A stretch of 64,000 nucleotides of DNA from Guptibacillus algicola (GTDB taxonomy: Bacteria > Bacillota > Bacilli > Bacillales > Guptibacillaceae): contig NZ_JAIVAF010000003.1 in assembly GCF_020171805.1 (NCBI RefSeq), positions 62,001 to 126,000 of the forward strand, in the 5' to 3' direction. Under the pieces are notes generated by a model. It saw nothing but the letters and a program-made list of their open reading frames with translations. It had not been told where the DNA came from and ran no database searches. This document shows positions 36,620-46,038 of the stretch, in pieces. Made by a program: the position numbers and the translations under genes. Position 1 is the first letter of the stretch. Each line of letters starts with the position of its first letter.

Positions 36620-37540
36620 ATGAGGGTAAAGACTAAGGTATTATCAGCATTATTTTCTACTTTAATTATAGGCGCGGCATGGTTGATTTTTGGAATTATT
36701 AATGAAGGGCGTTTACCGGGTATAGAGGATTTTGGATTTGTCATGATGGTCATGGTACTTACGGCGGTAGGTAACTTCGTTTATGGCATCCCTATATCCC
36801 TTTTATCTGATTGGATTTCAGACAGAGTCCCGTCGTTTCGCTTCATCATAGCGGCATTTATTCATTTGTCGATGGCAGTTGTTACATTTGTCGCAATTGA
36901 AGGGTTGTATGTATTTGCAGTTATAGCGGCCGTGTTTTTCTTCATAGCGGAAGAGTGGCAGCATCGGAAGTTACGAACTTTTCGAGTAAAGATGGCGATA
37001 GGTAATACGCTGGTAGTATTCGCATTGCTATTTGGTATATGGGAGCTTCCACAACTAGAGATAGCAGAAAAAACGATACTTTCTCAACTAGACATCATTG
37101 AAGAAACCAACAGAACGTACTTAATTCCTGAAGGGTATGAAGGAACGATCGTCGTTCTATACAACATGCCAGGTGAAGAAGAGCTAGAAAAAGAGAACGA
37201 TCGAGACGTGGTTTCGTTACATATAGCAGAACAGGTCTACACATATGTGGGAGATGTTGTTCAATATGCAGAGGCACGAACATCATCTGCTAGAACGGAA
37301 GGCGAAGTAACCGATACGTACTATTATTCGGATGAAGAAGATGAGCGAACGGCTATTGATGAAGAATGCATTCATCGCGGGATAGTAGGGGATGTCGGTC
37401 CATATGAAGAAAATGCAGAATATGAAATTCTGCAAGTGACGCACAGTTTCTGTGGACTTGATTTCATGAGATATGGTAGTGATGTCTATGAGAGGCAGGA
37501 AGAAAAGATTATGAGTGAGTTGTTTACGGAAGAGGAATAG
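36620..37540 (+). CDS. Membrane protein with four helices and an extracytoplasmic C-terminal domain
   Basis: A 306-residue protein. About four hydrophobic segments (roughly residues 8-28, 35-60, 72-115 and 128-143) are followed by an acidic soluble part of about 150 residues that begins YLIPEGYEGTIVVLYNMPG and contains two cysteines (EECIHRG, HSFCGLD). That domain resembles in style the DUF6843-type domains of Bacillus surface proteins (IPEGY.G...V.YN), but I am not sure of this. ATG behind GGGGGAGGAAG. Monocistronic. Confidence 0.65.
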   Translation: MRVKTKVLSALFSTLIIGAAWLIFGIINEGRLPGIEDFGFVMMVMVLTAVGNFVYGIPISLLSDWISDRVPSFRFIIAAFIHLSMAVVTFVAIEGLYVFAVIAAVFFFIAEEWQHRKLRTFRVKMAIGNTLVVFALLFGIWELPQLEIAEKTILSQLDIIEETNRTYLIPEGYEGTIVVLYNMPGEEELEKENDRDVVSLHIAEQVYTYVGDVVQYAEARTSSARTEGEVTDTYYYSDEEDERTAIDEECIHRGIVGDVGPYEENAEYEILQVTHSFCGLDFMRYGSDVYERQEEKIMSELFTEEE

Positions 37541-37700
37541 CCTATTTCAATTTATCTAAACTCTATGGTGTATCAGAACTCATTATTTGAGGGGCGCTTG
37601 CGCTCCACATTACCTTTAAAGAAGACAGAATGGAATCTTCTATGGTTTAATAGGAGAATCTAAACACAGCACACCTTTGATTGTGAAAGGAGAGAACGAA

Positions 37701-38468
37701 ATGGAGTCAACAATTTGGCTAGAGTATGGGTGGGCCTTATTGATCCTAATCGGATTAGAAGGGCTTTTATCTGCCGACAATGCACTCGTACTAGCTGTAA
37801 TCGCAAAGCACTTACCGGAAGATGAGAAGAAAAAGGCGATTAATTACGGAATCATCATGGCATTTGTATTTCGATTTGGTGCACTCTTTGCGATTTCGTT
37901 TATCGCAAACGTATGGCAGATTCAAGCGATTGGGGCAGCTTACCTTCTGTACTTAGGATTAAAACATATTATTAAGGCTCGCATTAAGCATGAACCGCCT
38001 TCTAAAGAGGAAGAAGAGAAAGCGGCTGGGAAAGGCTTTTGGCCGACAGTAGGGAAGATCGCTCTCGCTGACCTCGCGTTTGCAATCGACTCAATCCTAG
38101 CGGCGGTTGCGATCGCTCTCGGTCTACCAGATTCCCCACTAGGCGACTTTGGTGGGATGGACGGCGGACAGTTTACCGTTGTCTTGATTGGCGGTATCGC
38201 TGGGCTTATCCTCATTAAGTTTGCTGCCACGTGGTTCGTGAAGCTTCTTACAAAACGTCCTGCACTTGAAACAACAGCATATGCAATCGTTGCTTGGGTT
38301 GGTGTCAAACTCGCGATCATTACCCTTGCGCATAAGGATATTGGGATCATCGATCATCATTTCCCACATAGTCTACTTTGGACGCTGATCTTCTATGGCG
38401 TGTTAGTCGCAATTGCACTGATCGGATGGTTCTCACCTACGAAAGAGCCAGTTCAGGAGGAGTCCTGA
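37701..38468 (+). CDS. TerC family integral membrane protein (YkoY/YceF-like)
   Basis: A 255-residue membrane protein with about seven helices. The TerC family acidic motifs are at GLLSADNALVLAVIAKHLP and LADLAFAIDSILAAVAIALG; members in B. subtilis (YkoY, YceF) are linked to manganese export and metal loading of exported proteins. The start is at 37701, behind GAAAGGAGAGAACGAA; the frame is open to 37677. A yybP-ykoY manganese riboswitch, found ahead of ykoY in B. subtilis, was looked for between 37541 and 37700 and not seen. Confidence 0.9.
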   Translation: MESTIWLEYGWALLILIGLEGLLSADNALVLAVIAKHLPEDEKKKAINYGIIMAFVFRFGALFAISFIANVWQIQAIGAAYLLYLGLKHIIKARIKHEPPSKEEEEKAAGKGFWPTVGKIALADLAFAIDSILAAVAIALGLPDSPLGDFGGMDGGQFTVVLIGGIAGLILIKFAATWFVKLLTKRPALETTAYAIVAWVGVKLAIITLAHKDIGIIDHHFPHSLLWTLIFYGVLVAIALIGWFSPTKEPVQEES

Positions 38469-38483
38469 GATAGTAATTTGATC

Positions 38484-38527
38484 GAGCTAAGATTTCTTCG
38501 TGAGGAAGAAATCTTGGCTCTTTTTTT
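38484..38527 (+). terminator. Rho-independent terminator
   Basis: GAGCTAAGATTTCTTC-gtgag-GAAGAAATCTTGGCTC followed by TTTTTTT, after the TerC gene. Confidence 0.92.
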
Positions 38528-38649
38528 GGTTGGATTCTTCATGGTGGTAGAGGTAGATTACTGAAGTGATCGTTCTTTCTGTGCCAAACAAACGGTAAAC
38601 CACACGAATTAGGGTATAACATGTGATGGAGGTTAGTGGTGGGAGGCGA

Positions 38650-38760
38650 TATCAGCGAAAAATTCAAGTTTATCAGCGGAATATCAAATATATCAGCGAT
38701 AATTCCACTTATATCAGCGAAAACACCACTTTTATCAGCGAATTCGAGAATATATCAGCG
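38650..38760. repeat. Six-copy TATCAGCG direct-repeat array, 20-21 bp period
   Basis: TATCAGCG occurs at 38650, 38671, 38691, 38712, 38733 and 38753, with steps of 21, 20, 21, 21 and 20 bp. Five of the six copies are TATCAGCGA; copy 2 is TATCAGCGG. Spacers are AT-rich and vary but tend to hold CAC or CAA then TT/TA. The last copy contains the stop codon of the convergent M1 peptidase gene. Unit size and spacer diversity do not fit a CRISPR array. Confidence 0.9.
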
Positions 38761-40248
38761 AACTTCAGCCAATGTTACAGGACGATTATTCAACCATTCA
38801 TTGAAGTATTCTTCAGCCTCAGGTCCGATTGTCATTTTGAATGCTTCAATCAGGTCCTCTTTTTCAGCAAATTGATCCTTGTTAGCTCTATAATAATGTG
38901 CCAAAGCTTCGTTCATCTTTTCCACTCCAATTTCTTCTTCTAACTTATAAAACATTTGGGGTCCGACTGCATAGACAAGGTCCACATATTCCTTAGAATT
39001 TGAGTATTCGGTAGTGGAAGAAGTAATGGATTGTCCGTTTTTCTTAAGTTCATCTAGATTATCGGTTTTTTCCTCATATTTTTTCAACTCATCGTTAGCG
39101 TGGTTTGGATAGTACTCTGATAAAAATTGAAGCGTGGAATATGAAGTCAAACTCTCGTCCAACCACGGATCGTCAATCGTGTGATTTCCAACCGCCCCAT
39201 ACCACCATTGATGGGCCACCTCATGCGCGATGGTTTTAAGGAGTTGGTCAGGGTAATGGTTATACAGTCTCTCATGCACCAGTGTGAAGCCGGGATATTC
39301 CATCCCTAAGAAAGATCTTGCTCCTGGTACGATTTCAAACTCTTTATAGGGATATTCACCGAATGATTCATTGAAATACTGAATGGCATTCTTTGCTGTT
39401 AAATGAAAGCTCGAATATTGAAATTTAGATTTGGGTGTATACCAAGTGCGTAGAGTGATTCCGTCTACTTTCTCGCTATGTACCTTAAACGTTTCATCCA
39501 GTACACTCATAGCAAATTCTCTCACCTTTTCTGCATGAATCGAATAAGTCTTTTTATCTTTGCTTACTTTTGGTTCCGCCGTTTCCTGTCCAGTACTTGC
39601 TAGATGATGGTCTTTTGGGATAGTGACGGTTACTGAATAATCTGCCATATCATTATAGGATGGATCCCCGATCGGCGGGAACTCATTCATGTACCAGCCA
39701 TTTTCATTATAGACGGCCCGAGTCGGAAGCCAGCTTGCGAAATATATACTATTGTTGTTATAAGAAAAAAGCCCATCATTGTAAGGAACCTTAAATGTAA
39801 AGTCCATGGAGACGTTAATGACTTCACCAACATCCCATTGATCCAATGGAATTTCGAGCATTGTATCTGTTATGGTGTACTCGCTATCCTTCCCATCAAC
39901 CTGTATTCCTTCAAATTCAAGTCCACCTGATTCATAGTAAGGTCCTAGCATTCTTTTCCACTCGTCTCCCTCAAGTGTATCTGAGTCTAGGAACTTATTG
40001 GCTAACACTTGGAAGAATATTCGATCTTGTACTTGACCGGTATCATTCTTTGTATGAATCGTCATAGTTCCAGTCCCCGTTTTAGTATCCGGATATACCT
40101 CGACCTCAACCTCGTAGTTTGTGTTGACATCGGTTAGTTCTGGTTCATCTGCAAAAGAGACCCAGGCACTTAAACTAGAATTTAGGCCAAAGACAACAAC
40201 AATGAGCAGTAGTAAACACGCACCTGAAAACAAAAATATTTTTTTCAT
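38755..40248 (-). CDS. M1 family zinc metallopeptidase (aminopeptidase-like), membrane-anchored
   Basis: A 497-residue protein with one N-terminal hydrophobic helix (IFLFSGACLLLLIVVVFGL), so the catalytic part faces outside. The zinc site is TIAHEVAHQWWYGAVG (HExxH) with the third ligand Glu in DPWLDESLTSYST, 18 residues on. The usual GAMEN exopeptidase motif is replaced by FLGMEYPGFTLV, so an aminopeptidase activity is not certain. ATG start with GGAGGGGTTCA. The stop codon lies in the last TATCAGCG repeat. Monocistronic. Confidence 0.9.
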   Translation of the reverse strand: MKKIFLFSGACLLLLIVVVFGLNSSLSAWVSFADEPELTDVNTNYEVEVEVYPDTKTGTGTMTIHTKNDTGQVQDRIFFQVLANKFLDSDTLEGDEWKRMLGPYYESGGLEFEGIQVDGKDSEYTITDTMLEIPLDQWDVGEVINVSMDFTFKVPYNDGLFSYNNNSIYFASWLPTRAVYNENGWYMNEFPPIGDPSYNDMADYSVTVTIPKDHHLASTGQETAEPKVSKDKKTYSIHAEKVREFAMSVLDETFKVHSEKVDGITLRTWYTPKSKFQYSSFHLTAKNAIQYFNESFGEYPYKEFEIVPGARSFLGMEYPGFTLVHERLYNHYPDQLLKTIAHEVAHQWWYGAVGNHTIDDPWLDESLTSYSTLQFLSEYYPNHANDELKKYEEKTDNLDELKKNGQSITSSTTEYSNSKEYVDLVYAVGPQMFYKLEEEIGVEKMNEALAHYYRANKDQFAEKEDLIEAFKMTIGPEAEEYFNEWLNNRPVTLAEVR

Positions 40249-40377
40249 TGAACCCCTCCAATATTTTATCTGTCTACTACTTCTCTTATCTACATAAAAT
40301 CCCTTTCATTTATTGAAAGTAGTGCCATTGTGGCATTTTGAAGGTGCATTGATTTAAATAATTTCTTTTTGAGAGTA

Positions 40378-40415
40378 AAAAAAAAGCTACGCAGTCAACT
40401 GTTGACTGCGTAGCT
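40378..40415 (-). terminator. Rho-independent terminator of the RpiR-family gene
   Basis: AGCTACGCAGTCAAC-t-GTTGACTGCGTAGCT, a perfect 15-bp inverted repeat, followed on the minus strand by a run of T. It starts 10 bp after the stop codon of the regulator gene. Confidence 0.92.
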
Positions 40416-40424
40416 ATCTCCCGC

Positions 40425-41174
40425 TCAACCCTCCATGCTCTTCTTCAAATAACTCTCAAACAATAAATCGATCAACAGCATCAACGTTGACCTTGCCGTT
40501 ATATCGTATCCAGCGAACTTCACTTTTCCTACAGTCATGCTGAGGTTCGTGTTGACCATTCGACCGAGTGTTGAATCGGACGAATTCGTGATGGCTGCGG
40601 TGTCAGCGACCATGTAAGATAATTTTTCAGCTGCTTGGATGAGGGTTTTGGTTTCGCCGCTCGTTGAGATGAAAAACACGAGATCGTCTGACTTCACCAT
40701 ATTTGGAAGGAGATCGATCATGTGGGATTCGTATGTATAATGCGTCTGCTTGTTCGTTTGCATAAGTAACTTACTAAAGTACTCTGCCATCATTTTTGAT
40801 AAGCCAACGCCGACAACAATGATGCGATTCGCCTGGTTGATCCTATCACTAAGACGATCGAGTTCGTGAAGCTGAATCGTTTCAAATGCTTGAACGAAGC
40901 CTTGTTTATAGCTTTCGATCGGGTTCGTGTCCACTTTCTCGATCTCTTCATCCGTGCTCTTTAATCGATATTTAAGCTCTGAGAAGCCTTCTAAACCGAG
41001 CTTGTGAGACATGCGAACGACCGTTGTTGTGCTCACGTTATTCACTTTTGCGATTTCTGTAAGCGAGAGGTTCTTTGCCTCGTTTAAATGTTGATCGATG
41101 TAATAGAGAACCTGCTTTTCCGTTGGCGTCAGATTGGCGAGGCTATTACCGAAATGATCAATGATCTTGCCCAT
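40425..41174 (-). CDS. MurR/RpiR family transcriptional regulator of the glycosylglycerate operon
   Basis: A 249-residue regulator with an N-terminal HTH (about residues 1-77; LTPTEKQVLYYIDQHLNEA, LTEIAKVNNVSTTTVVRMSH) and a C-terminal SIS sugar-phosphate-binding domain (about 105-235; RIIVVGVGLSKMMAEYFSKL, DDLVFFISTSGETKTLIQAA). It is divergent from the PTS-GH38-GH13-glycerate kinase operon, with a 16-bp palindrome at 41233 between them, and so most likely controls that operon, sensing a sugar phosphate such as a 6-phosphoglycosyl-glycerate (inference). In E. coli the mng operon is controlled by a GntR protein, MngR, so the regulator type differs. Start with AAGGAGCAATCAC. Confidence 0.9.
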   Translation of the reverse strand: MGKIIDHFGNSLANLTPTEKQVLYYIDQHLNEAKNLSLTEIAKVNNVSTTTVVRMSHKLGLEGFSELKYRLKSTDEEIEKVDTNPIESYKQGFVQAFETIQLHELDRLSDRINQANRIIVVGVGLSKMMAEYFSKLLMQTNKQTHYTYESHMIDLLPNMVKSDDLVFFISTSGETKTLIQAAEKLSYMVADTAAITNSSDSTLGRMVNTNLSMTVGKVKFAGYDITARSTLMLLIDLLFESYLKKSMEG

Positions 41175-41232
41175 GTGATTGCTCCTTTTCTCGAAAGATC
41201 TTCGTACAAGTATAGCATGCTACCGCGTCAGT

Positions 41233-41248
41233 CTGTACAATTGTACAG
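41233..41248. promoter_or_regulatory. Candidate RpiR operator
   Basis: CTGTACAATTGTACAG is a perfect 16-bp palindrome; an extra TGTACA half follows at 41254. It lies 59 bp from the regulator start and just upstream of the -35 of the divergent PTS operon, the expected place for autoregulation and operon control. Binding is inferred. Confidence 0.6.
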
Positions 41249-41268
41249 ACAATGTACAGAAACAACCG

Positions 41269-41315
41269 TTGTTTTCATGATAAAACTAGATTATAAGAGC
41301 TTGTAAGTGTTTTCA
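41269..41315 (+). promoter_or_regulatory. Promoter and cre-like site of the glycosylglycerate operon
   Basis: TTGTTT (41269-41274), 17-bp spacer, TATAAG (41292-41297) fits a sigma-A promoter. TGTAAGTGTTTTCA at 41302-41315 fits the cre pattern TGWAANCGNTNNCA with one mismatch, overlapping the expected transcription start, which suggests glucose repression by CcpA. Confidence 0.5.
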
Positions 41316-41340
41316 TTTTACAAGAGATAGGAGTGACGAG

Positions 41341-43308
41341 ATGCAACTTAGACAGATGACGGATCCAAATTTAATTCTGTTCGATGTTGAAGCAGAAAGC
41401 AAAGAACAGGTTATAAAACAACTTGTTTCAAAATTAGCGAAAGAAGATTATCTAGAATCAGAACAGCCATTTTTGGAAGCGGTTTTACAACGAGAAGAAG
41501 TATCCCCTACAGGAATGGAAAGAGGACTTGCGATTCCGCATGGAAAATCAACAGCTGTCAAGAAAGCAGCGTTCGCGGTGGCGAGATTGAAGACGCCACT
41601 TGAAGATTGGGAAAGCATCGACCCTACGAATAAAGTACAACTCGTATTTTTGATAGCGATTCCAACAAACGAAGGTGGATCAACGCATTTAGAAGTATTG
41701 TCCACATTAAGTACGAACTTAATGCGTGACGGCTATATGGAAGGCCTCATGGCGACTAACAGCAAGGAAGAGTTTCTATCCAGACTCGATATCGAGGAAA
41801 AAGTAAAGTCCAACAGTGATAAGAAGTACGACAAAACAGTCGTTGCGATTACAGCTTGTGCAACAGGCATCGCACATACGTACATGGCAGCGGAAGCACT
41901 TGAAAAAGCCGGACATGAGCTTGGTGTTAACGTACTTGTTGAGAAGCAGGGTGCGAACGGAATTGAGGATGAACTCACACCTTCTGTGATTGAAAAAGCA
42001 GATGCGGTGATCTTCGCTACAGATATCGCGCCTAAACAAAAGGAGCGATTTGCAGGAAAATCGTACGTACAAACGCGTGTAGCTGAGCCGTTACGACAAG
42101 CAAAAGAGATGATTCAAAAAGCACTTTCGAATCCAGATGGCGTAGTTGAAGAAAACGATAGCGAAGAGGCGTCTCAATCTTCTTCTAGCTCAAACGGTAG
42201 CGGTGGATTCCTAAAAGACGCGGTTCAAGCGGTTATGACAGGTATCTCTTACATGATTCCAGTCATCGTTGCAGCTGGTCTTATGATGGGAATCGCAAAG
42301 CTCGGCGCGATGCCATTTGGTCTAGTGAATGAACTTCATGAAGCGAAGTACGCGACACACTCGAATGAACTTTTCGTGATTCTACATCACCTCGATAAAT
42401 TTGGTGTTCTGATCTTTAAGTTCATGTACCCGATCTTTGCGGCATTCGTTGCGTATTCATTAGCTGACCGTGTTGGTCTTGTAGCAGGATTTATCGGAGG
42501 CGCATTCGCTGGTGGCCTTCACCATACGTTCTGGGGAATCGAAGGCATTCCTTCCGGCTTCTTAGGTGCATTGATTCTAGGACTCGCCGCAGGTTATATT
42601 TCACGCTTCTTGAACCAGAAGATTCAACTCAGTAAGAACTTCCAGGCGATGAAACCAATGTTTCTCATTCCTGCGATCAGTGTGTTATCGACCTTCTTTT
42701 TAAACTTTTATGTAATCGATCCCGTATTCGGTGGATTGAATGTTGTCCTACGTAACTGGATCGAATCAGCTCAAGGTACAGGTGACGTTGTGCTTGCGTC
42801 AATCATCGCTTCCGCAACAGCATTTGACCTTGGTGGTCCAATCAATAAAGCAGCAGGTGCAATCGCAATCGGTCTTGCGGCAGATCAAGTTTATCCATTA
42901 ACAGCGCGTGTTCTTGCGATCGTAATTCCACCGATTGGTCTTGGACTTGCGACTGTTATCGATAAGTACGTTGTCGGTCGTCGCGTATTTGAAGCAGACC
43001 TTCGCGTCGCTGGTAACACAGCGCTACTTCTAGGATTCATCGCAATCAGTGAAGGAGCGATTCCGTTCATGCTTCGTAATCCTTTGATCACGATTCCAAT
43101 CAACATTATCGGTGCCATCGTAGGGGCAAGTACAGCGGTATTATTAGGTGCCGTGCAATGGTTGCCACTACCAGCATTCTGGGGTTGGCCACTAGTCGAT
43201 AACCTATGGGCATACCTTTTAGGACTAGTCGTTGGTGCATCATTCATCGCTTTCGCAAACATTTTCATCCGTTTTGCGATGATCAAGAAAAGAGAACTAG
43301 CAGCGTAA
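41341..43308 (+). CDS. PTS fructose/mannosylglycerate-type transporter subunit IIABC
   Basis: A 655-residue three-domain phosphotransferase permease of the fructose-mannitol family. IIA is at about residues 1-150 with the phospho-His in GLAIPHGKS (His67); IIB at 160-265 with the phospho-Cys in AITACATGIAHTYMAAE (Cys173); a Ser/Asn-rich linker follows, then membrane domain IIC (about 280-650, with GFIGGAFAGGLHHTFWGIEG and ATAFDLGGPINKAAGAIAIG). The architecture is that of MngA, which imports and phosphorylates mannosylglycerate. The next gene, a GH38 enzyme, supports this substrate. ATG behind ATAGGAGTGACGAG. First gene of a four-gene operon. Confidence 0.92.
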   Translation: MQLRQMTDPNLILFDVEAESKEQVIKQLVSKLAKEDYLESEQPFLEAVLQREEVSPTGMERGLAIPHGKSTAVKKAAFAVARLKTPLEDWESIDPTNKVQLVFLIAIPTNEGGSTHLEVLSTLSTNLMRDGYMEGLMATNSKEEFLSRLDIEEKVKSNSDKKYDKTVVAITACATGIAHTYMAAEALEKAGHELGVNVLVEKQGANGIEDELTPSVIEKADAVIFATDIAPKQKERFAGKSYVQTRVAEPLRQAKEMIQKALSNPDGVVEENDSEEASQSSSSSNGSGGFLKDAVQAVMTGISYMIPVIVAAGLMMGIAKLGAMPFGLVNELHEAKYATHSNELFVILHHLDKFGVLIFKFMYPIFAAFVAYSLADRVGLVAGFIGGAFAGGLHHTFWGIEGIPSGFLGALILGLAAGYISRFLNQKIQLSKNFQAMKPMFLIPAISVLSTFFLNFYVIDPVFGGLNVVLRNWIESAQGTGDVVLASIIASATAFDLGGPINKAAGAIAIGLAADQVYPLTARVLAIVIPPIGLGLATVIDKYVVGRRVFEADLRVAGNTALLLGFIAISEGAIPFMLRNPLITIPINIIGAIVGASTAVLLGAVQWLPLPAFWGWPLVDNLWAYLLGLVVGASFIAFANIFIRFAMIKKRELAA

Positions 43309-43377
43309 ATCAAATAGTGGGGCGCATCTTGAAAAAGTGTGTCCCTTTTTCTTTTATAAATACTGGAGGGAAACCCA

Positions 43378-46038
43378 TTGAAACAGAAAAAAGTCTACGT
43401 CGTGCCACACTCCCACTGGGATCGTGAATGGTACTTTACAATAGAAGATTCGAACCTTTTACTCGTTGAAAATATGGATCGATTGATGGATGTGATGGAG
43501 AACGATCCGAACTACAAGGGTTATGTATTCGACGCACAATCATCTATCATCGATGAATACTTACGAATTCGTCCAGATCAAAAAGAGCGTCTAAGCTCCT
43601 TGATCAAAGACAAGCGCATATACGTTGGCCCATGGTATACCCAGGCAGATTCACTACTCGTTCATAAAGAATCACTTATTCGCAATTTGCTTTATGGAAC
43701 GCGTATTGCTGAAAGCATGGGTCACAGCATGAACATCGGGTATCTCCCAGATATCTTCGGTCAAAACACGTATTTGCCATCGCTTTTCAAAGGATTCGGC
43801 ATCGACTACAGCATCCTGCAGCGAGGAATCTATACGGATCAACTGAACGGTGACCTTAACTTCATGTGGAAGTCTCCGGACGGCGAAACCGTGAAAGCAA
43901 ACAATATGTATTTCGGCTATGGACCAGGGAAGTTCCTTTCGTCAGATGACGAGTATATGGAAGAACGCTTACTTCCGATTTTAGATAAAATTGCAGCGCT
44001 GAACGAAAGCACGAACAACCTTCTGCTTCCTTCTGGCGGAGATCAGGTTCTCGTACGTGAACATTTCCCTGAAACAGTAAAAGCGCTGAACGAAAAAGAC
44101 GAGAAGCACGAATACGTTCTATCCGACTTTGAAACGTTCATGGAAGAAACATTTGCGGATGCTGAATTCACAAATGAAATCGAAGGCGAGTTGATCGCAA
44201 CGCAGAAATCTCGTATCCACAACACAATTCGTTCACAGCGTTATGACATCAAGAAGCTGAATGATATCGCTGAAAAGAAAATCATCAATGAGCTTGAGCC
44301 ACTCGGCAGCATCGCGAGTACGCTTGGTTTCAAGTATCCAAAAGTATGGCTCGATGAGATGTGGAAGATGCTTTTCGACGTTCACGCCCATGACAGCATC
44401 GGTGGCTGTAACTCTGACGATACGAATCAGGAAATCGTAAACCGTTTGACGAAGGTCATCCGCATGGCGGACGGCTGCCTGAATTTGCTTAAGAAACAGA
44501 TGACTGAAGCGGTTAGTCGAAAGCTTGGCAAAGACTCAATCTTGGTACTATTCCACTTGATGCCAAGCCACTATGAAGGCTCACAAAAAGCAGTTCTTTT
44601 CACAAGAGAAAAAGAGTTCTCTGTAAAAGATCTGAACGGTGAACGAGTTGCGTTCGATAACTTGAATCAAGCGTACATTAGCGGCGGTAAGACAATCGTC
44701 GTAACAGCTGAAGGTGAAAAACAGGTTGAAGCACCTGGATACTACCGTAGTGAAGTGCTGTTGCAAGATCTCACTCTACCTGCGATGGGGTACAAGACGT
44801 ATGAAGTTGTGGATGGAGTAGAAGCAGCACCTCAAACGAAAGAGGAAGCTGAACGAAATGAAATCGAGAATGATTCCTTCAAGATAAGTGAAGAAGGCGG
44901 CGCGCTTCAGCTTCACATCAAATCGAACGACAAGACGATCGAGAACTTCTTACGATTTGAAAACGTAGCTGACGCTGGTGACTCGTATGATTTTTCACCA
45001 CTCGAAGGTGATGAGCCGATTCTTACTTCTCGTGTAGAAGAAGCGAGTGTGACGAAGCTTTCAGGCGTTGAAATCATGAACGTCACGCATTCACTTAACG
45101 TACCGGAGGATCTTGAAAAGCGTGAAAAGGGCATTACATCAAAAGAGCTTGTGATCGCATCACGCCTCGAGTTACACGAGAACGAAGCGTTCATCAGAGT
45201 GACTCACAACATCGATAACGACGTGAAGGATCACCGTGTGAGAGTCCTCCTGCAAACGTCACTCGATCAGCCAGAGCATTCCTTCGGAGATCAAGCGTTC
45301 AGTATGATTCAACGGCCGACAGTAAATCCATACATGGAGAACTGGAGAGAGCAGGACTTCAAAGAAGCACCTGTGCCGATCTATCCGCTTGAAAACCTTG
45401 CTGGGGCAACGAACGGAGCGTTCACTTCAGCTATTGTGACGAAAGGGATCAAGGAGTATCAGCTTTTAAAAGAAACGGGAGAAATGGCGCTGACATTGTT
45501 CAGAAGCGTTGGATTACTTGGGCGAGATGATCTCGCATGGCGTCCGGGGCGCGCATCTGGTATCAACAATAAAGTTGTGTACACACCTGACGCAGAGATG
45601 CAGTGTGAGATGACGTTCGAGTATGCGCTTCACTTTTCTGAAGGGTACGATGAGTCTTCCCTCTTCCGCTTAGTGGATGAGTACAATGACCATGGTGTGA
45701 GTTACCAGAAGCAAACGCTGAACACGTTTGAAGAGCGATTGGATCGCTTTGAAATTCCGTATCCGGTTGATGCGCTACCTTCAGAATTCAGCTTGCTGAA
45801 TCTATCGAACGAAGAGGTGTTCTTCAGTTCGATGAAACAGGCTTATGATGACAACTCGATCATTGTGCGCGTTTTTAACCCGACTAATGTTGAACAACGT
45901 GTTACCGTATCGAGTGATCATGTCACGAGCATCGCAGAAACAACTTTGGATGAGAAGAATGGTAGAGCTATTGAGGAATACGCAACAGTGAAGCCAAAAG
46001 GGTACGTGACGCTTAACGTAAAGGTGGATGTGCAATGA
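43378..46038 (+). CDS. mngB: GH38 alpha-mannosidase, probable (6-phospho)mannosylglycerate hydrolase
   Basis: An 886-residue glycoside hydrolase of family 38. The metal-binding VVPHSHWDREWYFTIED, the nucleophile region IGYLPDIFGQNTYLPS and VHAHDSIGGCNSDDTN are intact; the C-terminal half holds the beta-sandwich domains. Together with the MngA-like PTS gene directly upstream this is most likely a MngB enzyme that splits 6-phospho-mannosylglycerate to mannose-6-phosphate and glycerate; a plain alpha-mannosidase is the alternative. TTG start behind ACTGGAGGGAAACCCA. Its stop overlaps the start of the next gene by 4 bp, so they are translationally coupled. Confidence 0.9.
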   Translation: MKQKKVYVVPHSHWDREWYFTIEDSNLLLVENMDRLMDVMENDPNYKGYVFDAQSSIIDEYLRIRPDQKERLSSLIKDKRIYVGPWYTQADSLLVHKESLIRNLLYGTRIAESMGHSMNIGYLPDIFGQNTYLPSLFKGFGIDYSILQRGIYTDQLNGDLNFMWKSPDGETVKANNMYFGYGPGKFLSSDDEYMEERLLPILDKIAALNESTNNLLLPSGGDQVLVREHFPETVKALNEKDEKHEYVLSDFETFMEETFADAEFTNEIEGELIATQKSRIHNTIRSQRYDIKKLNDIAEKKIINELEPLGSIASTLGFKYPKVWLDEMWKMLFDVHAHDSIGGCNSDDTNQEIVNRLTKVIRMADGCLNLLKKQMTEAVSRKLGKDSILVLFHLMPSHYEGSQKAVLFTREKEFSVKDLNGERVAFDNLNQAYISGGKTIVVTAEGEKQVEAPGYYRSEVLLQDLTLPAMGYKTYEVVDGVEAAPQTKEEAERNEIENDSFKISEEGGALQLHIKSNDKTIENFLRFENVADAGDSYDFSPLEGDEPILTSRVEEASVTKLSGVEIMNVTHSLNVPEDLEKREKGITSKELVIASRLELHENEAFIRVTHNIDNDVKDHRVRVLLQTSLDQPEHSFGDQAFSMIQRPTVNPYMENWREQDFKEAPVPIYPLENLAGATNGAFTSAIVTKGIKEYQLLKETGEMALTLFRSVGLLGRDDLAWRPGRASGINNKVVYTPDAEMQCEMTFEYALHFSEGYDESSLFRLVDEYNDHGVSYQKQTLNTFEERLDRFEIPYPVDALPSEFSLLNLSNEEVFFSSMKQAYDDNSIIVRVFNPTNVEQRVTVSSDHVTSIAETTLDEKNGRAIEEYATVKPKGYVTLNVKVDVQ

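Noticed and set aside
37541-37700. yybP-ykoY manganese riboswitch ahead of the TerC gene
   Set aside because: The conserved core of that class was not found; only a GGGGCGC-TTGCGCTCC hairpin is there.
38650-38760. CRISPR array
   Set aside because: The shared unit is only 8-9 bp with 12-bp spacers, and there are no cas genes.
38623-38943. Open frames across the TATCAGCG array on the plus strand (YQR/ISE/ISA-rich peptides)
   Set aside because: The periodic peptide comes from the DNA repeat; one frame runs antisense into the M1 peptidase gene and has no ribosome binding site.
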